Made by a program: the position numbers and the translations under genes. The notes below the pieces were generated by a model. That model worked only from the letters and a program-made list of their open reading frames with translations, did no database searches and was not told the origin of the DNA. DNA of 64,000 bases from Planctomycetota bacterium (lineage in GTDB: Bacteria > Planctomycetota > Planctomycetia > Pirellulales > Pirellulaceae), in assembly GCA_963204915.1 (NCBI GenBank), contig CAUJHS010000061.1:265310-329309 (forward strand), written 5' to 3'. Positions 62,507 through 64,000 of the stretch are shown piece by piece (positions within the stretch are counted from its first letter, which is position 1; each line of letters opens with the position of its first letter).

Positions 62507-63005
62507 CGTTCACATTGAAAGCGGCGTGTTCACGGAATGCTCTAGCGTCGTGGATGACAGCCACGAGTCGGCAGTCGATCGTATCGCGAACCTTGCGGCG
62601 CAGGCGGCGCGCCTTGCGGCCGTCGCCAGAACGAGCGGAGCCGGATTCAACCGCGCGGGGCTTTACGCGGCCGGGGCCTGGGCGCTGGTCGATAAGTTCA
62701 TGCAATCGACCGGAGGCAAGCCGACAGAACGCGAAGCGGCGTTGTTTCTACTCGGCTTGCAATGCGGCCGGGCGCTCGAGTTGCTGGACGTCCTGCCCCA
62801 CGAGCGCGACGCATTCCGCGGGAAAGTCGTCATCGGGGCAGCGGCAACAGGCGGACGAACGACCGCCAAGCTATCGCCCGAGGAACGCGAATCAGCACGG
62901 GCGCAACGCGACGACCTAATGGAGTTGGGGCATACTAAACAGAGTGCAAGCAAGGTTGTCGCCAAGGAGTATGGAGTTTCGTACAAGACAATTCAGCGGC
63001 TGTAA
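62493..63005 (+). CDS. Hypothetical protein with C-terminal helix-turn-helix
   Basis: This is a 170-residue protein from ATG 62493, overlapping the integrase end by 14 bases (coupled). The Ala-rich helical N-terminal two-thirds (RIANLAAQAARLAAVARTSG, ALFLLGLQCGRALELLDVL) has no recognised family. The end SASKVVAKEYGVSYKTIQRL is a resolvase/Hin-type HTH. An accessory or regulatory role in integration is inferred from position. Confidence 0.7.
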   Translation: MLKGSVHIESGVFTECSSVVDDSHESAVDRIANLAAQAARLAAVARTSGAGFNRAGLYAAGAWALVDKFMQSTGGKPTEREAALFLLGLQCGRALELLDVLPHERDAFRGKVVIGAAATGGRTTAKLSPEERESARAQRDDLMELGHTKQSASKVVAKEYGVSYKTIQRL

Positions 63006-63109
63006 AAAATTTTCAAAAATAGTAGGACAACGCCCGCCAATGTCCTACTTTCTTTCGGCACAATGCCTTCGTGTTGACTGCGAATAACGCCAGCAAACGG
63101 AGGTAATCA

Positions 63110-63325
63110 ATGCCAGCTACACTAACGCCCCGCGACTTGCTCACCCGCCAAGAAGCCGCCGCATATCTCGGACTCGCGAAACAAACTTTAGCAGTTTGGG
63201 CATCGACCGGGCGGCACGCGATGCCATTCATCAAGTTGGGCCGGACAGTGCGATACCGCAAGTCCGACCTGGAAGCGTATCTCGCGGCGCGGACTGTGAC
63301 GCACGTAGGCGAATCAGACCAATAA
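63110..63325 (+). CDS. AlpA/excisionase-family DNA-binding protein
   Basis: This is a 71-residue protein with GGAGGTAATCA before ATG 63110, an ideal site. It is a single HTH_17/MerR-like domain: LLTRQEAAAYLGLAKQTLAV, WASTGRHAMPFIKLGRTVRY and RKSDLEAYLAAR. Proteins of this type act as excisionases or as AlpA-like activators of integrase genes. The position after the integrase supports a directionality role. Confidence 0.88.
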   Translation: MPATLTPRDLLTRQEAAAYLGLAKQTLAVWASTGRHAMPFIKLGRTVRYRKSDLEAYLAARTVTHVGESDQ

Positions 63326-63392
63326 CAACCGCACGCCTGCGCCCTGCGGCACGCGCGGGCGTGTTTCTCCCGCCGCATGAAAGTCAACGAAG

Positions 63393-63530
63393 ATGAACGG
63401 CTATCTGGTCATTCTGTCCCACGGCATGGACGACTTTCCGATGGGACTGTACGCGACCGAGGGTGAGGCGAACGACGCCGCGATGGCGTTGTCGTGCGCT
63501 GAACCGCACGACGAAACAGAATCGGAGTAA
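63393..63530 (+). CDS. Small hypothetical protein, 45 codons
   Basis: From ATG 63393 the frame gives MNGYLVILSHGMDDFPMGLY and ATEGEANDAAMALSCAEPHD, ending ETESE. The composition (strand, then an Ala-rich helix, acidic tail) is protein-like and it lies between two real genes on the same strand. The ribosome site is weak (ACGAAG). It matches no family I know. Confidence 0.5.
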   Translation: MNGYLVILSHGMDDFPMGLYATEGEANDAAMALSCAEPHDETESE

Positions 63531-63584
63531 TTACCACTCGCGATCGTAAGGGCGCGCGTACGTTGGCCGGGGAGGGGCTGCTTA

Positions 63585-64000
63585 ATGTTCAATCCGAAAG
63601 AAATTCTCAAAGCCATTGCCGACGAAAACGACCGAAGTGTCGGTTCGATTCTGGCGATGGCTCCGCAGAATGATCCATACAACGCCGGTTCGCCTACGGA
63701 CGTGGCGATGGGCGAGTGGTTTGCCGACCTATGGAATTCTCAAAAGTTCCATAAGGGAATCCACCTCCGTGCGATTCACTACCGCGTATCGCACGGCTCG
63801 CACGTTCAGTGCAAACACGACGGGACCCGGTATGACAACACCGAGGAAGACTGGGCCTACTTAAACAAAGCTTCAAAGGCGGCTCGGTACTTGGGCCTAG
63901 TTGATGCGGCGGATTTTTCCGACCAACGCAACCCGGACCCGACCGAGAACGCGCCCGAACCCGTCGCGCCCGACGATCCCGAATGGTACATCGGCGAATT
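63585..64000 (+). CDS. N-terminal part of a Spo11/TopoVI-A-like-associated protein (runs off window)
   Basis: This shows 138 codons of a longer gene from ATG 63585, with GGGGAGGGG upstream. The order of motifs is SILAMAPQNDPYNAGSPTDV, MGEWFADLW, IHLRAIHYRVSH, GTRYDNTEEDWAYLNKASKA, ARYLGLVDAADFSDQRNPDP. The pattern IHYR...YDN...A-x-x-L...DFSDQRNP parallels the ParB-Toprim protein at 54400-55974 (VHYR...YDN...FDAITDETRP), so a C-terminal Toprim domain is expected beyond the window. Conserved in actinobacterial and planctomycete elements as far as I know; function unknown. Confidence 0.7.
   Translation, partial: MFNPKEILKAIADENDRSVGSILAMAPQNDPYNAGSPTDVAMGEWFADLWNSQKFHKGIHLRAIHYRVSHGSHVQCKHDGTRYDNTEEDWAYLNKASKAARYLGLVDAADFSDQRNPDPTENAPEPVAPDDPEWYIGE

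Overview
The window looks like part of a planctomycete chromosome (Pirellulales-like). The evidence is the Planctomycetes-typical LEPR-XLL-type N-terminal motifs followed by dockerin-like repeats (positions 4272 and 12547, minus), a very large secreted RTX protein, a long serine/threonine kinase with TPR-like repeats beside an ECF sigma factor, and several serine recombinases and their relics. No 16S rRNA or intact tRNA is present, so the placement is inference.

Layout. 1-1.65 kb: an ArdC-like antirestriction/metallopeptidase protein and a small conserved gene, probably accessory DNA. 2.4-12.5 kb: a secreted vanadium-haloperoxidase/PAP2-type protein, a small membrane protein and a 2443-residue RHS/YD-repeat protein, with three copies of a dispersed intergenic repeat between them. 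13.1-14.7 kb: a zinc-ribbon/HEPN-like protein and a tRNA-Leu 3' fragment. 14.75-25.8 kb: a 3676-residue RTX protein with an N-terminal metzincin motif. 26.1-33.4 kb: a Vat/CatB-type acetyltransferase, then a tight plus-strand run of SRPBCC protein, KAS III-like enzyme, ThDP-dependent enzyme and RND exporter, which I read as a small biosynthesis-and-export cluster. 33.6-41.6 kb: an ECF sigma factor, two paralogous secreted proteins and a kinase. Fragments of the sigma and kinase genes between the paralogues show that this unit was tandemly duplicated. The kinase has Asn where the ATP-binding Lys should be.

42-61.1 kb: mobile DNA. A 51-bp sequence that also encodes part of a serine recombinase C-terminus occurs at 43993 and 61070, identical and in direct orientation, and in diverged form at 41731. 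The two identical copies bracket about 17 kb. That interval holds a serine recombinase, a primase-helicase, a ParB-HTH-Toprim (Spo11/TopoVI-A-like) fusion protein, an origin-like intergenic site with a 25-bp inverted repeat and seven exact 10-bp repeats, a CsrA-like small protein, a ParB-DNA methyltransferase fusion, an unassigned two-gene module (cytosolic plus membrane protein), terminase remnants and several small cargo genes under duplicated regulatory sequences.

61.1-64 kb: a tRNA-Pro(GGG) 3' fragment next to a tyrosine integrase marks the left end of a second integrative element. It carries an AlpA-type regulator and a second protein resembling the middle of the ParB-Toprim protein, and it continues past the window. 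The two elements therefore sit back to back, and the serine recombinase reading frame runs into the attachment site of the second.
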